Positions 1 through 8,814 of a DNA stretch of 64,000 nt are shown in pieces. The notes under the pieces were generated by a model. That model was not told where the DNA came from. It worked only from the letters and a program-made list of their open reading frames with translations, and searched no databases. The DNA comes from Hippophae tibetana (lineage: Eukaryota > Streptophyta > Magnoliopsida > Rosales > Elaeagnaceae): assembly GCA_037013495.1 (NCBI GenBank), contig CM072807.1, forward strand, positions 2,329,001-2,393,000. The letters are read 5' to 3'. Each line of letters starts with the position of its first letter. The first letter of the stretch is position 1. A program made the translations under genes and the position numbers.

Positions 1-357
1 TCATCAAAAATATCAATTTTAAATTTAAATTTATATATATCATGTATATAACAATAATTCATAAATAAATTTTAATATCTGGTTTGAAAAAATCTGATAT
101 GTTTAAATTAAGATTGATTATATAATCAAATAAAATTAAGATGTAAAATGTTAAATCTATTTGAATCGGATTACAATTGATAAAAAATAATTATAAATAT
201 ATCTTATCCATTAAACAAAGTTTGAAATCTTTGTAGCGTATCCTTAAGAAGGGAATAAGCCATTCAGCCACACCACTATAACTGTTAGTGGCACATATCA
301 AACAGAGAGAACACACATCAAACACTCTTTTGCCTTGCTTTATATTTGATGGCCAAA

Positions 358-429
358 ATATCAGTTTAAGAAACAACTTCTATATCAGTTTAAGAAACAA
401 CTTCTATATTTGTTTAAGAAACAAAGATG
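358..429. repeat. 24-bp tandem repeat, three units
   Basis: Three consecutive 24-bp units start at 358, 382 and 406. The first two are identical and the third differs at a few bases. The array is bracketed by two copies of an 18-bp word that reads tatatttgatggccaaaa, at about 340-357 and 444-461. This pattern suggests duplication of a short segment by slippage or unequal exchange. No protein family was recognised across it. Confidence 0.9.
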
Positions 430-474
430 AAGAAGCAACTTTTATATTTGATGGCCAAAATCATCGGTAAAGCC

Positions 475-707
475 CCAGAGAAATAATCAACATAGAGATC
501 AATTACCCTCCTAATATTATTAATTGCTAAGCTCCTTAATCAGACCCACATTTCTACTCAAATCATAAGGAATCTTAGACTCATGGTTTTGGTCTATCTC
601 ATTGATTAACAACGTATTTTGATCCTCAATCTTTTGAACTTCAACAAAAATCTGTAAGATCTTCCCCTGTTACCATTTCTATGTCCAGTAAATGTCTCAC
701 CCTCCAT
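475..707 (-). pseudogene. ELF4-like (EFL3/EFL4-type) pseudogene
   Basis: On the minus strand an ATG at 705-707 opens a frame starting MEGETFTG, like the MEGD.FSG start of ELF4-LIKE 3/4 proteins. After 15 codons the frame shifts, and the segment that follows reads EVQKIEDQNTLLINEIDQ, then NHESK, then SRNVGLIKEL. This is the conserved core of the DUF1313 family (circadian evening-complex ELF4 and its EFL relatives). About four residues are missing near the first shift. A second shift puts stop codons after the SN that follows RNVGLIKEL; the displaced continuation (N-N-I-R-R-V-I-D-L-Y) is visible one base later. Two shifts in a gene of about 110 codons argue for a non-functional copy. ELF4 genes have uninterrupted coding regions, so an intron is an unlikely explanation. 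Assembly error at two sites is possible but less likely. Confidence 0.75.
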
Positions 708-976
708 TTTTATTTCTTTTGACTCTCTATTCTCTTACTCTACCGTATAAAGATATATGAATTTCCCCATATATCTTTTCGTTTAGCTTGTCGCACAATT
801 CCATAGGAACATAAGAAAACGTAATATATTTAGGTACTCAAATCATAGGCTGAATCAAGAAACAAAATAGACGAAACAGAGCTGAGGAATCATATCAGTT
901 CCAGGTTTAAAAAACTAATCTGGCGGTGGAATACTATCAGGTTTTCACGAAAAGAAACAGAGCCTAGGAAACATAC

Positions 977-1110
977 CGGCGGTGGTAGCTATATCGCGCC
1001 AAGGAGAGTAATCTGCAGCGATGGTGGTGGTTTGCGTCACGGAGACAGACGTGTTCAGCAGCAATTCGCGCAACTGGGGAGATTTCAAATTATGACTGTA
1101 AGGTTTTGGT
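977..1110 (-). other. possible 5' leader exon of the ELF4-like pseudogene
   Basis: This stretch is much richer in G and C than its surroundings. Read on the minus strand, it ends in CACCGCCG followed by a perfect donor GTATGT at 976-971. It has no ATG in any frame on that strand, so it fits a non-coding leader exon spliced toward the ELF4-like frame that starts 270 bases downstream at 707. Family members often carry an intron in the 5' leader. The upstream edge is a guess. The link to the pseudogene is inferred from position, composition and the splice site only. Confidence 0.35.
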
Positions 1111-2989
1111 GTTGGGGTACGTTTTTAGTTATATTTGTTAATCGTACATATAGTATAAGTTAAAAATATATTTAAGTAAGATTGATAAATATATCTTTTA
1201 TTTTAATTTTAAATATAAAATTTTACTCTATCTATTAAAATTAACTTAAAAATAAGTACATTGATAACCGTATTTATATTTAAATTAAAAGTTAATTTTT
1301 AAATATAATTATTAAACGTATTATAAAAGAATTTAAAAAGTTACATTCAAAATCGTACTTAAAATCCTTTGTCCCCACAATTAAGTACACTTGACTTTAC
1401 TCTTTTAATTTATAATTTTACCTAAAGTTATTTGTTATTATAGTAGATGGAGTGGTCGATGGTAACATAGAAGATGAGTTAGGTTATACTTCTATTTTAT
1501 TAAATTTATGAAATAAAAATATTTTGATATATTTATTGAATAATTTAATATAACAATATGAGTTTTAAAATAATTTAAAAAATGATCAATTTATAAAAAA
1601 TAAAACTATTTAAATTAAAAATTAAAAATAGTTAAATGTGTGAGTCCATTTTCTCTCCAATAATTTACTAACTTAATTATATTTATATTTAATTGTTTTT
1701 GAAAACATATTTTAAGTAAAAAAAAATCATCCTCTCATTGAAATATGTTTGTTATTCTATCCTTTTTTTAATTTTTTTTCTTTTCAATGTCATTTAAATA
1801 TAATTTTAATCATGCATTGAATACACATGTTTATACAAACATTTAAGAATTAAGTGCAAAATTACATAAGTTTAAGACTGCACATTTATGAAATAAATAG
1901 AGGATTATGATTGAATATATTACTTTACTTCAAAATGAGGTGAAAAGTAGTGTGTCAAATTTTATTTTGGATAATAAACAAGTGAGTTCGATTTTGATCA
2001 ATAAATTTTGGTTTTGGTTTTGATTTCTGATTTGGTTTTGATTTTATTTAAAATTTGGGTTTGTTTTTAATTTTAAGGTTGTGATACTGATAAACAAAAT
2101 TATAAGTTTATATTTTATTAAATATTGTATTTTTAATACATATAGAAAAAAATACTTATAGTTTTATATTTATAAAGAAACATAAAATCAAATATATTAA
2201 GTATACATAACATATTATTATTTTTAATTTGTAAACATTTTTAATTAAAATTTCATGTTTTTGAAAAAAAATTAAACTAAAAAATATTAAAACTCCATTT
2301 TTAGAGTTTCGACCGGGCAACTATTATCTGATTGTGATTTTTTATATTTATATCCACTTGTTTTGATTTGCGAAAAAACATCCTCCGAATATGTTTCATT
2401 CCATTGACATTTTTAATGAGAAGCATGAGAATGAAGGAAAGGCTAAATAAAAAGTGAAGTAGGAGAAAGATGCAAAATAACACACTTTTTTTTTTTTGTT
2501 AGAAAGACCAATCAAATAAGTTACTATTTATTATTTTTTAAAATATAATATTCATGGATCACTTTCTCTCTATCTTTAATTGAATATTTATTTTTAAAAA
2601 AATTATATTAATCTTAAATTTCATTGAGTTGGAATACTACTTTTCACATATTTTAAAATTAGATATTTATCTAAAATACTCTTGTGATTTAATATATCTT
2701 CACTTATATCTTTGAGATTTAACATATTTTTACTTATAATTTTAAAATTTATAAAAAATGTTATAATTTCTCTAGATTTTATAGTTAATATCATCGATGT
2801 TCTTAAATTTAATTTTGTTAACTTTTCTATTCATATTATATTAATATTTCTATGGGTTTGTTACCAAATTGGAGGCTAGTTGTTTAAGGCTAATTGTTAA
2901 TTTATGTTCTATAATTCTTGTATATTAAATATAATTATCTTATCATAATTTGATATACTAAATATCGTTATTATGATTAATTTGATGTT
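1111..2989. other. AT-rich intergenic DNA, nothing recognised
   Basis: Very AT-rich sequence with short homopolymer runs and no open frame that resembles a gene. The small minus-strand frame at 2301-2483 is hydrophobic low-complexity translation without family resemblance. Any further viral sequence downstream of the reverse-transcriptase remnant would lie here, but I could not recognise it. Confidence 0.6.
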
Positions 2990-3617
2990 ATTGCTTTTTA
3001 TGTTCTTCTTTCTTTAAAATGAAGAATCTATCATCAATAATTTCTTTATTTAATGTTTTAAAGTTTATTATCATTATCCGTTTTCCCCTTCGTTTTCAAT
3101 TAAAAATGTTGGACTAGAATGAGGTGAATTATCTAGTATTATGACTTTTAATTCCAAAAGTTATCGAATTTGTTTTCCAAATTCAATATTGTCTTCTGGA
3201 GTATAAATCACTGGTTTTACTTTTATGACCTTGATAGGATCTCTTAATTTTATGTGGATTATTGTCTTAAATTTATTTATTTTTGGATCTAAAGGATTTT
3301 CTAAACTGATTACTTTAACTATGACTAATGAAATATTTTTTAAATAAGGTTGTTTCCGGTCATCTATCTCACCATGTATTTCCCTTTCATGTTGTTACAT
3401 AAAACGTGGTTTGAGACATCTAAAGTTTTTCTTATTTTTGAGATATAGATGGTATTGTCATCTAAGGTTGTGAGACTTATTTTTTCGAAATATTGTGTGA
3501 AAGATTTATATAGGTTTAGGAAATTATATCCTATTAATAAATCAACTCATGTTTAATGTTGATATATGGTAGGAATATGAAACTTTTCTCCTCCTATTAT
3601 TATATATGTATCTTTTA

Positions 3618-4173
3618 CCCCATGTTTGGTTGACTAGAATGTAATGAAATGAGAATTGATTCCTTCCAATTTTATATTTGGTTGGACTAAAAAGTGAGAA
3701 TAGAATGAAATCGATTCCTAAAAGAGAACAAATTAGAATTCCTTCTTCCCTTTAAGAAATCATAATCTCATTCTCATCTCAAGTTTTTTTTTCCAATTTT
3801 ACCCTAACCCGAAATATAACCCTAAACCCTAAGCCCTATATCCAAAACCTTAATCCTTAAATCCCATATCCTAAAATCATATTTATAAAAATAATAATTT
3901 TAACCCTAAACCTTAACCCACAAATATAACCGTAAACCCTAAACCCCAAACCTTAAATCCCAAATCCCAAATCCCAAATCTCAAACCTCAAAATCCTAAA
4001 CTTTATTTAGAAAAATAATAATTTTATTAATATATACAGTGTTTTTCATTTCATTCTAGTTGTAAAGCAAACATTGTAATAGTGATTCATTCTTTGATTC
4101 CAATGATTAAACCAAACAAAACTATTTCCTTTCCATTTTGATTTCGATTCCATTCTGTAAACCAAAAGCCACC
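3618..4173. mobile_element. Tourist-like MITE (PIF/Harbinger-type, non-autonomous)
   Basis: About 556 bp bounded by imperfect terminal inverted repeats: the left end has catgtttggttgactagaat, and the right end inverted has cttttggtttacagaatgg. TTA lies directly outside both ends (3615-3617 and 4174-4176), which is the usual PIF/Harbinger target duplication. TTTGGTT near the end is typical of Tourist-like ends. There is no coding capacity. The element interrupts the pararetroviral protease, so it arrived after the virus copy. Confidence 0.65.
3801..4012. repeat. degenerate telomere-like CCCTAAA repeats
   Basis: Some 25 spaced variants of the plant telomere heptamer (CCCTAAA, with forms such as CCTTAAT, CCCAAAT and CCTCAAA) fill the inside of the MITE, all in one strand orientation. 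An AT-rich gap at about 3875-3900 splits them. This is an interstitial, decayed array. Confidence 0.75.
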
Positions 4174-4554
4174 TTAATACCTTATTGAGATTTATGGTAG
4201 TATTATTAACAATTCTTACAATTAAATCTTTCGGTGCCTATTTCTAGTGTTTTTTTGGAAATACATATTTACTGACTACACAGATACTAACTCTTGTATC
4301 TATATACATGTAAATAATAAGTGGCATAACCTTTAAATTTTAGTCATACTTTAATGTAAGTATTAATTGGATTTATAATACTATACAAATCATTCATCTT
4401 GTAACGAAAAATATTCATATTCTGTGTCAGTTATTTCTTCCTCAGTTTTTTCCAATAGATAGATACTATAAGTATCATCTACATCGAATTCTTCGATTGG
4501 TTATAATTTCATGTGTGAAAATTCCTTTTTATGTTGAAATTTGCTTGGGCATTT

Positions 4555-6210
4555 GTTAGCATAAATGTCCTTCTTCATTACAGCTCTAACATCTGCATTT
4601 TTTCTTTCTTGAAGGACAATAATTCCTATTTTCATAAGGTTTATACCTCTTCCTTTTAAAATATGTTTTCTTATAGGTTTCTCTATTAAATATCTTTTTA
4701 TATTTTTGAAAATCTTGTTTTTTGAATTTATATTTTTTATATTTATATTTTTGTTTATAAGATTTTATATTTCATCCATATTTTCTTGGCATTCTAAAAT
4801 CTTTTGTATCATAGTAGATTTTTTCATTTTCTCATATTTGTTTATACTCCATTCTTTCTTGATATTTAATAATCATCTAACCTTTATGGCTTATAATTCT
4901 TATTTCTATAGTATTTGATATAATTTCTCTATTTCTCTGTTCACAATTTTCTGTTAAAATTTTATGTAATTTTCTAGGTAATTTTTGGAAAAATATATTT
5001 TATAAGTTCTTTGCATAGAGGGTGGTAATTTATGATAATACATTTCATATTCATAAATAAATGAATCTATGTATCATATGTCACAAATTTCTATATTCTC
5101 CATTTAGCTTTATTGATTTCATTTTCACTGAATTCATTGATAGTTTTTCCTTTATCTTCTCTAATAAATTTATTGTATATTTCATTTATTACTATATCAA
5201 AGTATTATATTCTTGTGGAAGCATTCCCTTGAATTAACAAATTTTGTTGATATGCTAAGTTTGAAAATCAAACCCTAACATTTCATGTCATTTCATGTGT
5301 TATAAGTACCCTACATATTGAAGGGTTTGTTTAGATAGTTTGAGAGGTTTGTATGAGCACACTCATACCATTAACCCATTCATTTAATAATTTTTTTCTA
5401 TCTTTTATATATTCCAAATCTAAAAGATGAGATTTATAATTATCATGGAATTTGAATTATGGTGGAATACTATCTCTAGTTCCCCAATGCAAACTCCATT
5501 TTAGGTGGTTGCCTTCTTCTATTTGTGGCATGATGTTGTTCTATCTTTTATCTATTTCTTTCTCTCCTACGTGGGTCATATGTTTCTTTTTAGTAAGAAA
5601 TTGGTAATGAAATTAGTTTCATAAAATTTTTTGGGGTCATATTTTTTTGTTCAAAATCAGTCACATTGATTATTGTCATATTATCTTATTCTTTGTTTGT
5701 ACAGAGTTTTTCATTATAATATTATTCTATTTCTTATTTTCAGGATTCATAAATTTTCTTTCTAATTCTTTCCTATATTCCATTAAATTGGAATTATATC
5801 ATTTTTCTCATATATTTTTTTTTTCATTTTTGGGAATCAGGGCATCTAATCTTCTAGGTGATTCTTCTTTTAATCTTTTTAAGGGATCATATTTATGACC
5901 TATAATTTCATTATTTCTCTATATGTTGTATACATATTTTCTTAATTCTAAACATTCTTTGTATATATCTTGTTGTAGTTTATTATAATAACATTCCTTT
6001 ATTTCTTTTAGTAAATCCTTGTGTGCGTCTATTATTTCTTGTAGGTATTTTGTGTTTGATATTTGGACTAAATCTATTTTCTCTGTTAATAGTTGCACAG
6101 TTTTAAATAATATTGCTTGATTTTTTGCTACGTCTACTACGTTTTCATTTACTTCTAAATACATATTTTTTATTTTATCTTTAAACATTATTATTTTCCT
6201 AATAAACAAT
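4555..6210 (-). pseudogene. pararetroviral coat-protein region with zinc knuckle remnant
   Basis: A residual open frame at 6209-5919 (96 codons) is rich in K, E, L and I with heptad-like spacing, as in the coiled-coil segment ahead of caulimovirid coat proteins. Around 4560-4620 the same strand shows KKKCRC, a stop, then SCNEEGH and a displaced C-P-K, which is a decayed CCHC knuckle. The segment between is highly AT-rich and broken. Its assignment as coat protein rests on its position between movement protein and protease plus the knuckle. Confidence 0.6.
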
Positions 6211-6429
6211 CATGAACTAATGTCTTCATTATTTGGACTTCATATTTTAGTTTTTTAACTTCTTCTTGGTTAGAGTTTTCTCTTTCATGGTCTATGAAAG
6301 TAAACACTGACATACTATTATTTCTAATAACATTATTTTTTCTTCTTATTATCAGGAGTTTTTCTTTATATCTAACTACTATTCTTCTGATATTTAAAAA
6401 TCTATTAGTATTTATGGTTTTATTATTTT

Positions 6430-7050
6430 TCCAAGTTTCTTAAAAGTTTTATTTATTTCTATAAATTCATTTTATCTGTATATTGAACTATTGTGACTAT
6501 TTATTAAATAATATGCTACTAGATAATGTATTGAAAATTGATGATTTGCTTCTTTCATGAATCCTTCTCTTTCAAATTCGTAAGCTATATTTAATATTTG
6601 GTTTATGTTTTTATCATAGATATTAATAGTAAATCTATGATATGCTATGAATTTTAACTTTTGGTATCTTTAATTAACATGGATTATTCCTAGTAAGACA
6701 TCTTTCATATTTATTATTCTATTATCTAGTAATGTCATTTTTATTGATGTATTTATTCTTTCTCTGAAATGAATTTTTATTAATATTTGAATTTCTCATA
6801 AATGAATGTATCCAATATTTTCTTTGTCTTTATGGAGATTTTTGGATAGCTTATTTAATATATTTTATTTGTCAATTAATGATATATTATACATTCTTTT
6901 TACATTTGTAATCTTAATACCCATTTTTATATTATCTATGACATAATAAATTATGTTTTTCCTAAGTAATAATTTTCTTAACAAGAACGGTCTTTAAATC
7001 CATCTTATTCTCTAAGATTTAATTTTGTCTTTTGAATTTCTTCAAAAAAA
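6430..7050 (-). pseudogene. pararetroviral movement-protein remnant
   Basis: The minus strand encodes, with stops and shifts, the central part of a 30K-type caulimovirid movement protein. Visible landmarks are GYIHL near 6800-6815, a FRERI segment with LLDNRIINMKDVLLGII at about 6700-6770, and a later FSIHYLVAYYLINSHNSS segment near 6480-6550. The order and spacing match the conserved core of the family, which in a live virus modifies plasmodesmata. In-frame stops are present around 6800, 6850 and 6670, so no product is possible. Confidence 0.75.
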
Positions 7051-7150
7051 AATATTATTACAATTTTCTATGAAAACACATAATGAGATGTTTTCATTTT
7101 CTATGTATACTATTTCTTAGTTTATTTATTCTTTTTCTATTTTATGAATA

Positions 7151-7800
7151 TTATTATTCATTTTCATTAGATTTAACTTCTGTTATGTTTTAGGAATATT
7201 TTTGAATTTTTTGAAACTTTAAAGATATTTTTAAAGATACCTTAGAACTTGAAAATATTTTGATATTAATCCATCTTAGCTAGTTATTTAAAATTAATTT
7301 TTAAATATATTTTAATGGACAAAATTAGTTGAAAGAAATTTCAAGGAAAATATTAAGATATAAAGGTTAGAATAAATCATTCTCTTCGTTTTGATAAAAT
7401 AAATGAAATGAATTATCAATGATATATAACTAATAATTTCAATTAATAACACAATATTATTATAAAAAATATAGATTAAAAAAGATAAAATTGTATTTTT
7501 TTATTAATTTTTTTTAAAAAGAATTATTTATTAATATGGACCGTTACATTAATATTAATTTAGTATCAATAAATAATTTATAAAACATTACCTGACAATA
7601 TTGCCGGGATTGTACAAGTTATTTATAACTTTTAAGACAAATATTTAAAATAAAAATTTTGATTGTGTTTTCCTAATTTCTCACTAATAGGAATGCTTAA
7701 AAGAGAAAACCGAAGAAAAAGATGAGGGACGAGGGAGAGTCATTTGTAGGTTCTCTTAAGACCCGACACTGCAGTTAATATCAGTTTTAACTCCCACGGA
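7151..7800. other. intergenic DNA upstream of the NPGR2-like gene
   Basis: AT-rich sequence with no gene seen. It becomes less AT-rich from about 7680 toward the NPGR2-like leader, so the 3' part is likely the promoter of that gene. Confidence 0.5.
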
Positions 7801-7819
7801 AAACGCATTAAAATAATTC

Positions 7820-7835
7820 CACGTGGAAAAATATC
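7820..7835 (+). promoter_or_regulatory. G-box joined to an evening-element-like word
   Basis: cacgtggaaaaatatc contains a perfect G-box (CACGTG) directly followed by AAAATATC, which is an evening element (AAAATATCT) lacking its last T. It lies about 400 bases before the end of the predicted NPGR2-like leader exon. The same 16 bases occur at 33114-33129 in the PSAT promoter. The function is inferred from motif identity only. Confidence 0.4.
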
Positions 7836-7849
7836 AGCCTCCGAGAATA

Positions 7850-8236
7850 TGGTAAATAGTAAAAAAAGACGAATTAAAAAATTACAAGTGTGTCCCGAAA
7901 AGGAATTTCGTTATGCCCAAAAGCCCCCCCCCCCCCCAACTAACAACAAACAGCGTGTGCTTTGCATCAATTTGTTTCTTCTTCAATTCTGTGATCCGTA
8001 TTCTTTCTTTAAACCCCCAAGAAAGGCAATCTTCATCCTCACGACTCAATTACAAAATTCCAAAAAAACCAATAAAACTGAGTGCAAAAAGGAAACACAA
8101 GGCAAACGGAAAGAAGAAAAAGAGGAGAATCAGTCCGAAAATCCTTTGATTGGGAAAGAGAAATTGAAGTAATGGATTTTTCTGTTGATGTCTTGTGGGC
8201 TCTTAATCGCTTCTTTACTATTTGGGATAATAAAAG
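7850..8236 (+). other. 5' leader exon of the NPGR2-like gene
   Basis: The leader runs to a donor ...AATAAAAG|GTGGGT at 8236/8237 and is joined to the acceptor ...CTCCTAG|TGAGACAGT at 8801/8802, nine bases before the main ATG. It carries a run of 14 C at 7924-7937 and a purine-rich 3' half. The transcription start is not determined; the left edge is approximate. Confidence 0.55.
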
Positions 8237-8814
8237 GTGGGTTCTTTTCGTTGGTTAATACATTTTAATTGTTTGTTGTCCTGTCAGTTTCTAGGTTTAT
8301 CTAATTGTCACTTCGGTTTATTATCAAGCCAATTTTCATGACGTCGTAAAATTGTTCGGTTTAGTAGGTTGAGCTTACTATTGGGTAGCTTTAAAGTTCG
8401 CTGGGTTGCCTTGAATTTTGATTATAGATTGGGTTTTAAAGATTATGTACTGGTTTTAGGTTTTTATTGGGAACTTTGTGATTTTGATTAATGGATGTAG
8501 GTCTTTTGGCTGTGAACTCTTCTGAACTTGAAAACTTATACTTTTTGTTTATAGTTTTTTATATGATAATTATGATTTTTTATCCTTTCCTTTTGCTTTT
8601 GAAAGAGCAAATTAAGTTTACCTGTGTTTTTATTTTCACTCTGAATCATTCTTATGTAAATTTTGTTTAACTTGATTTTGGCCTCAAAAGTTTGGAATTC
8701 TGATGCTTCAGAACTTATTCAAGTGAATACTATGATTTCAGAGGTAAAACTCCTGACATAATTCTGTTTTTTCTTTATCTGTTTAAGATTTTTACTCCTA
8801 GTGAGACAGTATGA
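8172..8814 (+). promoter_or_regulatory. spliced upstream ORF ending on the NPGR2-like start codon
   Basis: An ATG at 8172 opens a frame beginning MDFSVDVLWALNRFFTIWDN. If the leader intron 8237-8801 is removed, it continues S-E-T-V and stops at TGA 8812-8814. That stop overlaps the main ATG (8811-8813) as ATGA. The overlap is exact and depends only on the predicted splice. Such an arrangement would suit termination-reinitiation control, but no expression evidence is available. Confidence 0.45.

Larger units (their letters stand above)
2990..4330 (-). pseudogene. pararetroviral protease/reverse transcriptase remnant, split by a MITE
   Basis: Upstream of the MITE (about 4325-4240, minus strand) is a retropepsin-type site in which the D-T-G triad reads D-T-R, followed by S-K-Y-V-F-P. 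Downstream of the MITE (about 3610-3420) the protease continues with GGEKFHIPTIYQ and LLIGYNFLNLYK. From about 3300 the RT entry region appears as V-K-P-V-I-Y-T-P-E-D and S-P-H-S-S-P-T-F-L. Similarity fades near 2990, before the catalytic YxDD. The reading frame contains several stops, so nothing is made. Confidence 0.75.
2990..7150 (-). mobile_element. endogenous pararetrovirus (Caulimoviridae) remnant
   Basis: Read on the minus strand, broken frames give the caulimovirid polyprotein order: movement protein (about 7050-6430), coat-protein region with a zinc knuckle (about 6210-4555), aspartic protease (4330-3420, interrupted) and the beginning of reverse transcriptase (about 3410-2990). Recognisable landmarks are GYIHL and LLDNRI in the movement protein, a C-x-C-x2-C-x4-H-x4-C knuckle with stops inside it, and YTPED and SPHSSP in the reverse transcriptase. 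The palm with its YxDD site and RNase H are not visible, so the copy is truncated. Stops and shifts occur throughout, and the protease active-site glycine is replaced. It is an old, inert integrant. A florendovirus- or petuvirus-like source is plausible but not shown. Confidence 0.8.

Noticed and set aside
5647..5898. 83-codon Phe/Ile-rich plus-strand frame
   Set aside because: It is the complement of pararetroviral coat-region remnants in AT-rich DNA.
7849..8172. 107-codon open frame in the NPGR2-like leader
   Set aside because: Its translation is poly-Pro from the C-run and then Lys/Glu-rich low complexity, with no family resemblance. It lies inside the predicted non-coding leader.
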